A stretch of DNA of 64,000 nt from Pseudomonas baetica. Lineage in GTDB: Bacteria > Pseudomonadota > Gammaproteobacteria > Pseudomonadales > Pseudomonadaceae. The stretch spans positions 6,293,001 through 6,357,000 of the forward strand of contig NZ_PHHE01000001.1 of the NCBI RefSeq assembly GCF_002813455.1, read 5' to 3'. The position numbers were made by a program, and so were the translations under genes. Numbering within the stretch: position 1 is the first letter of the stretch; every line of letters starts with the position of its first letter. Positions 1-9,641 of this stretch are shown piece after piece. The notes beneath the pieces are model-generated. The model was not told the DNA's origin. It was given only the letters and a program-made list of their open reading frames with translations, and did not search any database.

Positions 1-449
1 ATCGGTTGCTGCGCCGCCTCCGCCATTTCGCACAGGCACAGGCCCAATAGATGTCCGAATCTGCCCTGCTGCCAATTGCTGTCAAAGTCGGCCAATGCCA
101 TCGGTTCCAGCACGGCGCGCAGCAGTGGGCTGACTTCAATCACGCAGACCTGTTGCGGCAGCGTGCTGCACAGTTCGGCGGTCAGATAAATCGAGCGGTA
201 ATCCACGCTGTGTTGCATCACTGCGCGATGTACAACGCCGGGCGGAATCCACGCTGCCCGCGACGGCGGCAGCAGGCACAACTGTTGCGCCAGGGTGATG
301 CGGGTGCAGCCTTTGCGCGTGTACAGCAATTGTCCACGCTGATGGCGATGCAGGCCTGAGTCGTGATCACCCAAGGTTGAGGCGATGCCGATCACTGGCG
401 CCGGATAGCTGTCAGGGTCAAACATTGAGTGGGCATCGAGCCAGGCCAT
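1..449 (-). CDS. AraC-family transcriptional regulator, N-terminal part (runs off the left edge)
   Basis: Reading the minus strand from the ATG at 449 gives about 149 residues with no stop before the window edge. The N-terminus (MAWLDAHSMFDPDSYPAPV, then HDSGLHRHQRGQLLYTRKG) has the cupin His-rich strand typical of the AraC sensor domain, and SRAAWIPPGVVHRA matches the second cupin strand. The C-terminal helix-turn-helix pair would lie outside the window. The gene is divergent from the MFS exporter at 552 with about 100 bp between them, the usual layout for a regulator controlling an efflux gene; that link is inferred. The truncation comes from the window edge and is not a defect of the gene. 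Confidence 0.8.
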   Translation of the reverse strand, partial: MAWLDAHSMFDPDSYPAPVIGIASTLGDHDSGLHRHQRGQLLYTRKGCTRITLAQQLCLLPPSRAAWIPPGVVHRAVMQHSVDYRSIYLTAELCSTLPQQVCVIEVSPLLRAVLEPMALADFDSNWQQGRFGHLLGLCLCEMAEAAQQP

Positions 450-551
450 GGGTTGTCCGATTTCAATGATAAATTGGCGCGATCTGGATAATACGCCAGT
501 CGCTGCTTCTTAAACTCCTCGGCAGTTTTTGGTTTGGGGAGTAAACGCAAA

Positions 552-1682
552 ATGAACAACAGACCTCTATTGATACTGGCGATTGCGCTGCTGATGTTTG
601 CGCAGATCGCCCAGACCTTGTACAGCCCGGCGCTCGGCGATATAGGCCGGGCATTCGACGTCGGCCCGCAGGCGGCGCAAACCATGTCGGTATATTTCCT
701 GGCATTTGCTTTCGGCGTGGTGACGTGGGGCCGGGTGTGTGACCGGATCGGTCGGCGTCCTGCGATGCTCAGCGGTCTGGCGATCTACGCAATGGCCTGC
801 GTGATTGGCTTGAGTGCCCGCAGCTTTCAGCACCTGCTAATGGCTCAGGCCTTGGGTGCTTTCGGCGCCGCGGTGGGTTCAGTGGTAACCCAAACGCTGT
901 TGCGCGATCGCTTTCAGGGTACGGAACTGGCGCAGGTGTTTTCGCTGGTGGGCATGGCACTGGCGGCGAGCCCCGCGTTTGGACTGTTCAGTGGCGCGGC
1001 GCTGACTCAGGGGTTTGGTTACCGCGGTGTGCTCGGCGCCTTGCTGCTGATTGGTTTGGCGCTGTGGCTGTGGAGCTGGCGTGCCTTGCCGGAAACCCGT
1101 GTGCAACAGCCTACTACCGTGAGTTTGTTCGAAACCCTGGGGCGCATGATGCGCGATGTCGGCATCTGGCGCTCGGCACTGTGGATCGCGTCATTCAACA
1201 TTGCGTTGTTCAGCTATTACAGCCTTGGCCCGTTCATGTTTAAAAGGCTCGGCTTGAGCGAGTCAGCTTTCGGTTACAGCGGGGTAATCCTCGCGCTGGG
1301 CTCAGGGTTTGGCGCATGGCTGAACAAGCGTTTGTTGCGCCGTGGCTGCAGTGCGCTGCAACTGATTCGCCTCGCTGCAGCGCTCGGTTTGCTCGGTGGC
1401 CTCGGCGTGTGGCTGCTACACAACAGCGGCGCGTTCGTATGGCCAATGTTGCTTGTGGTGCTGGCCTTCGGCTTGGCGATACCGAATATTCTCGGCTCGG
1501 CACTGGTTGATTATGCAGATCGTCTGGGCACTGCCGGCGCGCTGTTGGGGCTGCTTTATTACCTGCTGATCGGTGCAGGGCTGATGCTCGCAGGCGCATC
1601 TCAGGCCCTCGGGGAAACCCTGATAGCGTGCAGTGGCGTGGCGTTGCTGCTGACAATCAGGGTAAACAAATCAATTGTTTAA
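552..1682 (+). CDS. MFS transporter, Bcr/CflA-like drug efflux type
   Basis: This is a 376-residue inner-membrane protein with about 12 hydrophobic segments, the usual size for a drug:H+ antiporter of the major facilitator superfamily. The loop after the second helix (GRVCDRIGRRPAML) is the MFS motif A signature. The ATG at 552 is preferred because GGGGAG lies about 10 bases upstream; a TTG at 534 in the same frame has no such site. It probably exports small toxic compounds. The substrate cannot be read from the sequence. The divergent AraC-type regulator at 1-449 is a likely controller. Confidence 0.85.
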   Translation: MNNRPLLILAIALLMFAQIAQTLYSPALGDIGRAFDVGPQAAQTMSVYFLAFAFGVVTWGRVCDRIGRRPAMLSGLAIYAMACVIGLSARSFQHLLMAQALGAFGAAVGSVVTQTLLRDRFQGTELAQVFSLVGMALAASPAFGLFSGAALTQGFGYRGVLGALLLIGLALWLWSWRALPETRVQQPTTVSLFETLGRMMRDVGIWRSALWIASFNIALFSYYSLGPFMFKRLGLSESAFGYSGVILALGSGFGAWLNKRLLRRGCSALQLIRLAAALGLLGGLGVWLLHNSGAFVWPMLLVVLAFGLAIPNILGSALVDYADRLGTAGALLGLLYYLLIGAGLMLAGASQALGETLIACSGVALLLTIRVNKSIV

Positions 1683-1790
1683 GAAGTGTAAGCGCTGTAG
1701 GAAGCGTCTTGCTTTTGTGTAGGAGGGCTCCGACTATCACGAACATTGATGAAGTGGCATTACGCCATTTTGTGATTGCAAGGATGTTGC

Positions 1791-3518
1791 GTGCCGTATC
1801 CGTTTCGCGTTGTTTTCCGTCGTCGTGTCACGCGTTGCCCGCTGTTGTCGGCCTTTGTGTTGAGTGTGTGTGCCTCCTCGCTTGAAGCTGCCGAACCTGT
1901 CGCGCCGGGCCAGGAAGTGCTGCGCCAGCAGCAACAGCAACAGCGCGATCTGCAACAACTGCAACTGGAACAAAGAAAGCGTCAACTGGAGCGCGGCGCG
2001 TTCGGCTCCGCGCCGGTCACCCCGGCGGTTCCCCAGACGGTCACGCCCGACGAGCGCTGCTGGCCGTTGAGCGGTACGCGCATCGGCGGCGTCACGCTGA
2101 TCGACAGCAACAAACTCAACGCACGGATAAAACCGTTGCTGGCGCCGTGCATGGGCGTGGGCCAGATCAATCACCTGCTGGCGACCATCACCGCGATCTA
2201 CGTCGAGAAGGGCTACATCGCCAGCCGCCCGTACCTGAGCAGCGCGCCAGCGGCGGGGCAGTCGCTGGATATCATGGTCGATGAAGGCTACATCGAGTCC
2301 ATCGAACTGGCTGATCAAAGTCTGCCGGTCTCGCTCGGCGGCGCTTTTCCGGGAATGCTCGGCGGGCCGTTGAACCTGCGTGATCTGGAGCAAGGCCTGG
2401 ACCAGTTGAATCGCCTGCGCTCGGTCGATCTTACCGCCGACATCGCCCCCGGCAGCCAGCCCGGCGCCACGCGGATCATCCTGCGCTCGCGCACCTCCGG
2501 GCAATCGCGCTGGGCCTTGGGCCTGGGCATGGACAACCTCGGCAGCGCCAGCACCGGGCGCGATCGCGACACGCTCAGCCTGAGCCTGGACAGCCCGCTG
2601 GAACTCAACGACCTGTTGAGCCTCAGCGCCAGCGACACGTTGAATCAGGGTGATCGCTACAGCCGTAATGCCAGCCTGTACTACGCGATTCCCTACGGCT
2701 ACTGGACCTACAGCGTGTTCGCCAGCCACGCCGAATATCGCGCGCCATTTAAATTGCCCAGCACCACTTTTCACAGCACCGGCATCACCGATCAAGTGAG
2801 CCTGCGCGCCGACCGCGTGTTGTGGCGCGACCAGAGCCGTCAGCTCAGCGCCAACCTGCAACTGGCGCACAAGGACGTCGACAGCTATCTGGAAAACGTC
2901 CGGCTGGGGATTCAGAGCCCGACGCTGACGGTGGCCGAAGCCGGGCTCAATCTGTTCTGGCTTGACCGCGCGGTATGGAACCTGGACGTCAATTACGCCC
3001 AAGGCCTGCGCTGGTTCGGCGCTGATGACGATTCGCAGCACCCAATCAAAAACCTGCCCAAGGCGCAGTTCCACAAGTACCGCGCCGGCCTCAGTCAATG
3101 GCGCAACGGTCAGCTCGGCGCACAAGCCTGGCAGTGGCAGAGCCAGCTCAATTTGCAGTACAGCCCCGATCCGCTGCCGGCCATCGAACAACTGCTTGGC
3201 ACCGACGATTCGGCGGTGCGCGGTTACCGCATCAGCAGCGCATCCGGCGCCAGTGGTGCGATCTGGCGCAATACGTTGCGCCTGCCGCTGCGCAGTGAAT
3301 GGCCGGTGCAGATTACCCCGCGTGTCGGCCTCGACCATGGCTGGATCAAGGCTGATCACGGCGCTCAGGGCAAACGCCTCAGCGGCGCCAGTCTCGGGTT
3401 GAATCTGGGCTGGAAGAACCTGCAAGTAGACGTCGATTACCAACGCGCCCTCAACATCCCCAACGGTCTGCAGCACGAACCGCAAACCTGGCTGATGCGG
3501 GTCGGCTTGCAAATATGA
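1791..3518 (+). CDS. TpsB outer-membrane transporter of a two-partner secretion system (ShlB/FhaC/HecB family)
   Basis: The protein moves its TpsA partner across the outer membrane. The GTG at 1791 follows AAGGA with good spacing and gives a signal peptide ending near residue 33 (CASSLEA). Next comes a glutamine-rich helix (about residues 42-63) like the FhaC plug helix, then POTRA domains (GTRIGGVTLIDSNKL; YVEKGYIASRPYL), then a C-terminal 16-strand barrel of ShlB type. The VRGY motif near residue 475 (DDSAVRGYRIS) is the conserved loop-6 signature. The predicted 575 residues fit the family. The tpsA partner lies immediately downstream on the same strand. An in-frame TTG at 1776 is a less likely start. 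Confidence 0.93.
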   Translation: MPYPFRVVFRRRVTRCPLLSAFVLSVCASSLEAAEPVAPGQEVLRQQQQQQRDLQQLQLEQRKRQLERGAFGSAPVTPAVPQTVTPDERCWPLSGTRIGGVTLIDSNKLNARIKPLLAPCMGVGQINHLLATITAIYVEKGYIASRPYLSSAPAAGQSLDIMVDEGYIESIELADQSLPVSLGGAFPGMLGGPLNLRDLEQGLDQLNRLRSVDLTADIAPGSQPGATRIILRSRTSGQSRWALGLGMDNLGSASTGRDRDTLSLSLDSPLELNDLLSLSASDTLNQGDRYSRNASLYYAIPYGYWTYSVFASHAEYRAPFKLPSTTFHSTGITDQVSLRADRVLWRDQSRQLSANLQLAHKDVDSYLENVRLGIQSPTLTVAEAGLNLFWLDRAVWNLDVNYAQGLRWFGADDDSQHPIKNLPKAQFHKYRAGLSQWRNGQLGAQAWQWQSQLNLQYSPDPLPAIEQLLGTDDSAVRGYRISSASGASGAIWRNTLRLPLRSEWPVQITPRVGLDHGWIKADHGAQGKRLSGASLGLNLGWKNLQVDVDYQRALNIPNGLQHEPQTWLMRVGLQI

Positions 3519-3616
3519 ACACCGCAGTAAACCAACAGCCGTCGGATCTGAGCGCGACAGCCATGGCCAAGACTAAATCGCGCAACGTGATGCCGTACCC
3601 ACTTGGAGACGTTTTT

Positions 3617-6600
3617 ATGCCAGCACCTACCTTTGCATTTCATCTCTCCCCTCGGGGCAAATTGCGTTGGGCGATTGCCAGTCTGTTCTTCGCCGTGCAC
3701 CTGCCGAGCGCCCTCGCCGGGGGTGTCGTCGTTGCTCCGGGCCCCGGCGGCACCGCGCAATTGCAGACCCAGGGCGGGGTGCCCATCGTCAACATCGTCG
3801 CGCCCAATGGCTCGGGCCTGTCGCACAACCAGTTTCTCGACTACAACGTCGACCGTCAGGGCCTGGTGCTGAACAATGCCTTGCAGGCCGGGCAATCGCA
3901 GCTCGCCGGGCAACTGGCGGCCAACCCGCAACTGCAAGGCCAGGCCGCGAGCGTGATCCTCAACGAGGTGATCAGCCGCAATCCGTCGGCGATCAACGGC
4001 GCGCAGGAAATCTTCGGTCGCGCCGCCGATTACGTGCTGGCCAACCCCAACGGCATTTCGGTCAATGGCGGCAGTTTCATCAACACGCCGAACGCCAATC
4101 TGCTGGTGGGTCGCCCGGAATTGATCGACGGCAAACTGCAAGCCCTGAACACCCGCGACGCCACTGGGCAGTTGCAGATCCACAACGGCGGCCTGCGTAA
4201 CGGCGAGGGCTCGATTAACCTGATCGCCCCGCGCATCGACAGCCAGGGTGCGCTCACCGCCCGCGATCAACTGAACCTCACGGTCGGCCGTAATCAGGTG
4301 GATTACGCCAGCGGCCAGGTGAAAACCGTGGACCCGGCGGGCAACACCGGCGATCAACGCATCGACGCCAGTCTGTTCGGCGCGATGCAGGCCGGTCGCA
4401 TCAATATTGTCAGCACTGCCGAAGGGGCCGGTGTGCGGGTTGGCGCGGTACAAGTCGCTGGTCGCGACGGCGTGCAGATTCGTTCGGCCGGTGACCTCAA
4501 TGTCAGCGGCGAAGCCGTGGCCAACAGCCTCGACGTGACCCGCGCCGGTATCCGCAGCAGTCAGGGCGATGTCGGTTTGCACGCCGGTAAAGACCTGACG
4601 CTCGCGGCCACTGATGTCAGCGGTCGCGACGTTACGGTGGATGCCAAACGCAACCTGACGCTGAGCGCGGTCGAGAGCCGCAAGCTCCAGGAAAAACGCG
4701 AGAACTGGAACAACAGCACCATCGGCATTACTTGGGAAACCTACGACCGTACCCAGACCGACAGCGAAACGCGACAGCATGGCAGTCAGATTGTCGCCAG
4801 CCGCGACGCGAAATTGTCTTCCGGCAAAGACACCGAACTCAAAGCCGCCAAAGTCGAAGCAGCGAAGAATCTTGAGGTGAAAAGCGGCGGCGATCTGCGC
4901 CTCTCGGCCGCCACCGAAAGCCACATCCAGACCGATCAGGGCAACCATCGCAAGCACCTGTGGAAAGCCGACTGGAACAGCAGCAGCGAAGAGCAACGCA
5001 GCATCACCAGCCAATTGAAGGCCGGCAACATCGCCTTGCAAACCGCCGCGTTGTTGCGCTCCGAAGGCGCCGAGCTGAACAGTTCGGGCGACCTTCAGCT
5101 GGCCGGCAAACAGGTGGAAATCACGACCGCCACCCGCACCAATCGCAACAGTGACAACCGTTATTCCGGCGATCTGGTCGGCGGTGGTTTCTTCGGCAAG
5201 ACCGGCGATGCCGACAAGGGCCAGACCCGGCATCAGGGCAGTAAAATCAATGCGGTCGGCAAACTGATCGTCAAGGCTGACGACGTGCGCATCAGCGGCA
5301 GCCAGGTGCGTGGCGGTACCGACGCCAGTGTGATCAGCGACAAGGGCTCGCTGGTTGTCGATGGCGTGCAAGACACCTCGCACAGCAACAATCACGACAA
5401 GGACAGCAAGTTTTTCGGCATCAGCAAGGACGAGTCGCGCCAGAACGCCAAGGACAGCACCACAGTGCGCAGCGAACTGGTGTCCGACAGCAACCTCAAG
5501 CTCAAGAGCGCCAAGGACATCGAAGTGGCCGGTTCCACGGTCAAGGCCGGCGGCGCGCTGACGGCGGACGCGGCGGGGGATGTGAACGTGCATTCCGCGC
5601 AGAACACCCACGACCGCAGCGAGAGCACGCAGACCCGTGGCTTCGATGCCTACGCCAAAGAGCAAACGCCGGAGCAATATCGCGCCGGGATTCATTACCA
5701 GGACAAGCAGCAGACCGTCACCCATAACGGCGTCACCCAACAAGGCTCCAGCCTCAGCGGCGGCAGCGTGCAGGTGCAGGCTGGCGGCGATCTGACGATC
5801 AAGGGCGGCGAGGTCCGATCCACTGCGGGCGATACCCGCCTGAGCGGCAAAAACGTGTCGTTGCTGGCCGAAGAAGACAGCCACAAAACCGCCACCGACA
5901 AGCGCAGCACCGGCGGCGGTTTCTACTACACCGGCGGCCTCGACCGCGCCGGCAGTGGCATCGATTTCGCTCACAACACTTCGCAGGACACCACGAGCAA
6001 CACCACGGCGCAAACCAGCAGTGTGCAGAGCAGCGGCGGTTTGACGATCAATGCCGACAAGCTCGCCACCGAAGGGGCTCAAGTGAAGGTCGGTAATGGC
6101 TTGAACATCGCGGCCAACGAAGTCGACAACCGCGCGGCCCGCAACACCGAAAGCAGCACCCACAACGAAAGCAATTGGTCGGCGGACATTGGCGCCAATG
6201 TCGAGTACAAAGACATCGCCCGGCCAATCGTGGGTGCCGTCAAAGACGTGCTGAACGGCAAAGTTCCGGACAAGGAAGCGTTGAGCAATCTCGGTCAACC
6301 GAACGTCGGTATCGACGTGGCGATCGGTCACGGCAGCGCTGATAAAACCGACCACAGCAGCAACGCTGTAGTCAGCCGCTTTGACGGCGGCAGCGTCGAT
6401 GTGAAAGCCACCGGCGCCGTGCATGACCAAGGCACCCAGTACAACGCCAGCGCCGGCAAGGTAAACATCAGCGCCGACAAACTGGTCGCCGATGCCGCGA
6501 GCAACACCCACAGCAGCACTGATAACGCGGTAGATGCCAAGGTCGACGTGCGCGTCTACACCAAAACCGGCGAAGACGTGAACGTCGCCGGCAGCGGTGC

Positions 6601-8083
6601 CGGTGGCAGCAGCCAATCCAGCAAAAACAGCTCCACGGCCGTGGTTGGCGGTTACGCCAGCAGCCAAGGCGTTAACATCAAAACCGCAGGCGACGCACAG
6701 TTTGAAGGCAGCCGTTTCGACGGCGGCCAGGGCGGCGTGAGCATCAAGACCGGCGGCGATCTGGCGCTGAATCAGGCCACCGACCGCCAGAGCAGCAGCG
6801 AATCCAGCCTGCGCGGCAATGGCTCGCTGACCGTCGGCACCTTGCCGGGCACCGATGGCACTAACGTCGACCTTGGTGCCGGATTCCAGCTCGATCACAG
6901 CGCCAAGCAGACCACTGACACTCAGGCACAGGTGGCGAGCATCAGCGGCAACGGCGTGCAACTGAGCAGCGGCGGCAATCAGGTCCAGCAAGGCACGAAA
7001 ATCGACAGCGCGGGCGCCATCGATCTGAAGGCTGACGGCAAACTCGATCTGCAAGCAGCCACTGACACTCACACCGCCACCGGCAGCAATCTCGGTGGTG
7101 GCTTGAAGGGCGGCGGCAGCAAAACCAGCAGCGAGAAGAGCCGCGATCAGGGCGCTAATCTGAGCGGCAACTTCAACATCGGTCGGGTTGACGAGAACTC
7201 ACAGACCCTGACCGGCGGCCAGCTCAATAGCCAAAGCACGATTGCCCTGAACGGCGATGCGGTGCATCTGCAAGGCACTCAGGCCAGCGCGCCAAACGTC
7301 AGCATTGATGCACAGAAGGGCGGTTATGTGCAGGAGTCGGCGCAGTCCACCGACAGCCGCAACAACTGGAACGTGGCGCTGAATGCCGGTGGCAACCTGA
7401 GCAGCAAAACCCCAACCGCCGAGGACGAGCAAGCCAGCAGCGACCACGGCTTCAACGCCGGGGCCAAGGTCGGCGTGGATTACCTGCAAGGAACCACGCA
7501 GCAGAACAGCCAGATCAAGGCTGACACCGTGGTGCTGAACAGCGCGGGTGATGCACAGCTCTCCGGTGCGCGGATCGATGCGCAGAATGTCAGCGGCAAG
7601 GTGGTCGGTGTTCTCACCGTCGAAAGCCGTCAGGACTCGCAGACCCACGCCAAAGTCGATGTCGACCTGGGCCTGACCGCCAAGAAAAATCCACCCGGCG
7701 ACAAGGAAAAACTCGCCGGCACCGATTACAAGCCGACGCTGAAAGCGCAAGGCGAGTACGCGCACAAGGACGGCGTGAAACACGCCTCCGGCATCAGTGG
7801 CAGCCAAGGCGTGAATCTGCACGTTGGCGGCGCCACACAACTGACCGGCGCACGGATTTCCTCGTCTGAAGGCAAGGTTGATCTCGGTGGTTCGAAGGTT
7901 GGCAGCACTGACCTGAGCAACCTCGATTACGGTGTGAAAGCCGGGGTTGAGCTGCCACAGAAGAAGGAAGAAAACGCGCCGAAGGTTTCCTTTGAAAACG
8001 GCGATCTGAACATCGGCCCGGTGACCTTGAGCGGCCACCTCGACAGCCAGCCTTTGCAAGCCGGCATCGACGAAAAAGGCTAA
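3617..8083 (+). CDS. TpsA exoprotein: filamentous haemagglutinin-like adhesin of two-partner secretion
   Basis: This is a secreted beta-helix protein of about 1488 residues. The ATG at 3617 is preferred: it follows GGAG and starts directly before a signal peptide (SPRGKLRWAIASLFFAVH, cleavage after PSALA). An upstream ATG at 3515 overlaps the tpsB stop and is possible. Residues of about 40-290 form the TPS secretion domain, with the NPNGISVNG motif characteristic of TpsA N-termini near residue 143. The rest is haemagglutinin repeats rich in S, G, N and D. It ends without a pretoxin VENN motif or a recognisable toxin domain, and no immunity gene follows, so it resembles an adhesin more than CdiA. 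At 1.5k residues it is short for the family, and C-terminal loss is possible. Confidence 0.9.
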   Translation: MPAPTFAFHLSPRGKLRWAIASLFFAVHLPSALAGGVVVAPGPGGTAQLQTQGGVPIVNIVAPNGSGLSHNQFLDYNVDRQGLVLNNALQAGQSQLAGQLAANPQLQGQAASVILNEVISRNPSAINGAQEIFGRAADYVLANPNGISVNGGSFINTPNANLLVGRPELIDGKLQALNTRDATGQLQIHNGGLRNGEGSINLIAPRIDSQGALTARDQLNLTVGRNQVDYASGQVKTVDPAGNTGDQRIDASLFGAMQAGRINIVSTAEGAGVRVGAVQVAGRDGVQIRSAGDLNVSGEAVANSLDVTRAGIRSSQGDVGLHAGKDLTLAATDVSGRDVTVDAKRNLTLSAVESRKLQEKRENWNNSTIGITWETYDRTQTDSETRQHGSQIVASRDAKLSSGKDTELKAAKVEAAKNLEVKSGGDLRLSAATESHIQTDQGNHRKHLWKADWNSSSEEQRSITSQLKAGNIALQTAALLRSEGAELNSSGDLQLAGKQVEITTATRTNRNSDNRYSGDLVGGGFFGKTGDADKGQTRHQGSKINAVGKLIVKADDVRISGSQVRGGTDASVISDKGSLVVDGVQDTSHSNNHDKDSKFFGISKDESRQNAKDSTTVRSELVSDSNLKLKSAKDIEVAGSTVKAGGALTADAAGDVNVHSAQNTHDRSESTQTRGFDAYAKEQTPEQYRAGIHYQDKQQTVTHNGVTQQGSSLSGGSVQVQAGGDLTIKGGEVRSTAGDTRLSGKNVSLLAEEDSHKTATDKRSTGGGFYYTGGLDRAGSGIDFAHNTSQDTTSNTTAQTSSVQSSGGLTINADKLATEGAQVKVGNGLNIAANEVDNRAARNTESSTHNESNWSADIGANVEYKDIARPIVGAVKDVLNGKVPDKEALSNLGQPNVGIDVAIGHGSADKTDHSSNAVVSRFDGGSVDVKATGAVHDQGTQYNASAGKVNISADKLVADAASNTHSSTDNAVDAKVDVRVYTKTGEDVNVAGSGAGGSSQSSKNSSTAVVGGYASSQGVNIKTAGDAQFEGSRFDGGQGGVSIKTGGDLALNQATDRQSSSESSLRGNGSLTVGTLPGTDGTNVDLGAGFQLDHSAKQTTDTQAQVASISGNGVQLSSGGNQVQQGTKIDSAGAIDLKADGKLDLQAATDTHTATGSNLGGGLKGGGSKTSSEKSRDQGANLSGNFNIGRVDENSQTLTGGQLNSQSTIALNGDAVHLQGTQASAPNVSIDAQKGGYVQESAQSTDSRNNWNVALNAGGNLSSKTPTAEDEQASSDHGFNAGAKVGVDYLQGTTQQNSQIKADTVVLNSAGDAQLSGARIDAQNVSGKVVGVLTVESRQDSQTHAKVDVDLGLTAKKNPPGDKEKLAGTDYKPTLKAQGEYAHKDGVKHASGISGSQGVNLHVGGATQLTGARISSSEGKVDLGGSKVGSTDLSNLDYGVKAGVELPQKKEENAPKVSFENGDLNIGPVTLSGHLDSQPLQAGIDEKG

Positions 8084-8231
8084 ACCCGATGGGAGGTGGG
8101 TGCGCAGGAGTCTGCATCCACCACCAAGCACGCTTTCACACGGGATTTGTGCCGGAGAAAGTTTGGAGGCTTCGGCACAGGATCCGGAAAGGTTGGAATG
8201 TCGGATTTTTTATAGCCAATGAGTCTTGAGT

Positions 8232-8251
8232 AACTGTCAGATATGACAGTT
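8232..8251. promoter_or_regulatory. Perfect 8-bp inverted repeat upstream of the small gene at 8281
   Basis: AACTGTCA and TGACAGTT flank a GATA spacer, making a symmetric site 29 bp before the start codon at 8281. This size and placement suits a dimeric regulator binding over the promoter. No regulator is assigned. Confidence 0.45.
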
Positions 8252-8280
8252 GTGACTTTGCTATTTCAAGGAGATTCCAG

Positions 8281-8538
8281 ATGAGCGAAATTACCTTTCC
8301 AGATGCGGTGTGTGGGGTGATTAACTGCAGTTCCAAGCCAATGGACGGTGTTAAGGTCAAGATCGGACCGCTAACAGACGCTCCACATGGAGCGGTTCTG
8401 AAGATTTACTGGCAAGGCTTGCGCGATAGCGAGGGGCAGACGCCCATTCCGGGCGCTAACGCGACGCCGATCACAGCGGCGGTCGCTTGCGCCTCGCAGC
8501 TTGTCAGAAGGCGCAGGACGCAGATCTCCCACTCCTGA
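8281..8538 (+). pseudogene. Truncated gene of unknown function, intact 5' end only
   Basis: An ATG at 8281 follows a strong AAGGAG site. The first 65 or so residues (SSKPMDGVKVKIGPLTDAPH, then GAVLKIYWQGLRDSEGQTP) read like one beta-sandwich module of the Ig-like repeat proteins that Pseudomonas often carries; that family call is from memory of style and is tentative. After ATPITAA the reading changes to a basic low-complexity tail (VRRRRTQISHS) and stops at 85 residues, which suggests a frameshift or deletion. The following 200 bases up to 8745 hold no gene that I can support. The intact ribosome site, inverted repeat and abrupt tail point to a recently damaged gene. Confidence 0.5.
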
Positions 8539-8745
8539 GAGCCCAACGCTCATCTAGCTGTTTGAACTCGGTTTCGCTGACTCACTTTCGGCATTAGGAA
8601 GGTATCCCGTTTCCTTTTAGCAAGTCAGAGCGATGGAGTTTGAATTGGAGAGGGGCTAGATCCGACCATGGGCGCTTGGACTCAAATGACGTACCTTGAG
8701 CGGCAGTGAATTCAGAGGTAAAGCTGCTCGGTGGTCATGCTCCGC

Positions 8746-9627
8746 TCAGAATCCTTCAGCAAATTCTTGGCTGAGGAAATCGACAAGCGCTCGTGCTTTG
8801 GAGGAGATCTGCCGGGAGCTGGGATAGATAGCGCTGATCGTGCGGTTTTGTTCAAGAGCAAAAGATGACAGGACTTCGACCAGTTCCCCTTTATTCAAGG
8901 ACGCTCGAGCATTCCATAGCGAAATGGAGGCGATCCCCAGTCCTTCTACAGCAGCCATGCGCGCAGTTTCCCCGCAGTTAACTCGAAAACAGCTATTGAC
9001 AAGAGAAGGTGGGTTGCGTGGGTTATCGGCAAAGTGCCAGCGATTCTCGTCTCCCAATATGATGCAATCGTGGCGACTCAAATCTGCGGGCTCTTTCGGT
9101 TCACCTTTTTGTTCGAGGTAGGCCGGGGACGCGCAAAGAATTCGTGTGTCGTTTCCAAGCTTGCGCGCCACATGTGTTGAGTCCTTCAACGCGGCAATGC
9201 GGATGGCCACGTCGATACCTATCTCCGTTAAGTTTTGCACTTCATCTGAAAGCACCAGATCTATTTTCAGATTCGGATAGCTTCGTAGAAAGCGAGTTAC
9301 CGCAGGCATCAAACAGACCCTGGCGAACGAGCCGGGGGCGGAGACACGCAATACGCGTTTAGGCGTCTCCTGGCTTTTTACGGTCGTAAAATAAGCTTCG
9401 TCCACGGCGGCGATGATACGAGAAGCATGAGGCAGGAAAAGCGCACCGTCCTCTGTAAGGCACACCTGCCTTGTCGTGCGATGCAGCAACCGCATGCCCA
9501 AAGACTTCTCGAGCCTGGCGAGTTTTTGACTGGCTACCGAGGGAACCAGCCCCAGCTCCGCGCCAGCAGCGGTGATGTTTCCCATTTCCATGGATCTGAC
9601 AAACAGGTTCAACGCTTGAATATCCAT
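8746..9627 (-). CDS. LysR-family transcriptional regulator
   Basis: The product is 293 residues, normal for LysR regulators. It has an N-terminal winged helix-turn-helix (MDIQALNLFVRSMEMGNITA, then AAGAELGLVPSVASQKLARL) and a substrate-binding domain starting near residue 90 (VLRVSAPGSFARVCLMPAV). The ATG at 9627 aligns with the family N-terminus; longer in-frame starts would add a non-conserved extension. It lies 14 bp downstream of the broken Yellow/MRJP-like gene on the same strand and may once have been co-transcribed with it. No inducer can be inferred. Confidence 0.9.
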   Translation of the reverse strand: MDIQALNLFVRSMEMGNITAAGAELGLVPSVASQKLARLEKSLGMRLLHRTTRQVCLTEDGALFLPHASRIIAAVDEAYFTTVKSQETPKRVLRVSAPGSFARVCLMPAVTRFLRSYPNLKIDLVLSDEVQNLTEIGIDVAIRIAALKDSTHVARKLGNDTRILCASPAYLEQKGEPKEPADLSRHDCIILGDENRWHFADNPRNPPSLVNSCFRVNCGETARMAAVEGLGIASISLWNARASLNKGELVEVLSSFALEQNRTISAIYPSSRQISSKARALVDFLSQEFAEGF

Positions 9628-9641
9628 GTTATGGCTCCCAT

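Noticed and set aside
1737..3512. A 591-codon minus-strand frame opposite tpsB
   Set aside because: It is the mirror of the TpsB codon pattern. TpsB has the signal peptide, POTRA and VRGY features, while the antisense frame has none.
3437..7072. A 1211-codon open frame on the minus strand opposite tpsA
   Set aside because: It is antisense to a clear TpsA with family motifs, has hydrophobic low-complexity composition produced by the repeat-rich GC-biased coding strand, and no ribosome site.
3617..8083. TpsA as a contact-dependent inhibition CdiA toxin
   Set aside because: No VENN motif, no C-terminal toxin domain and no small immunity gene directly after it.
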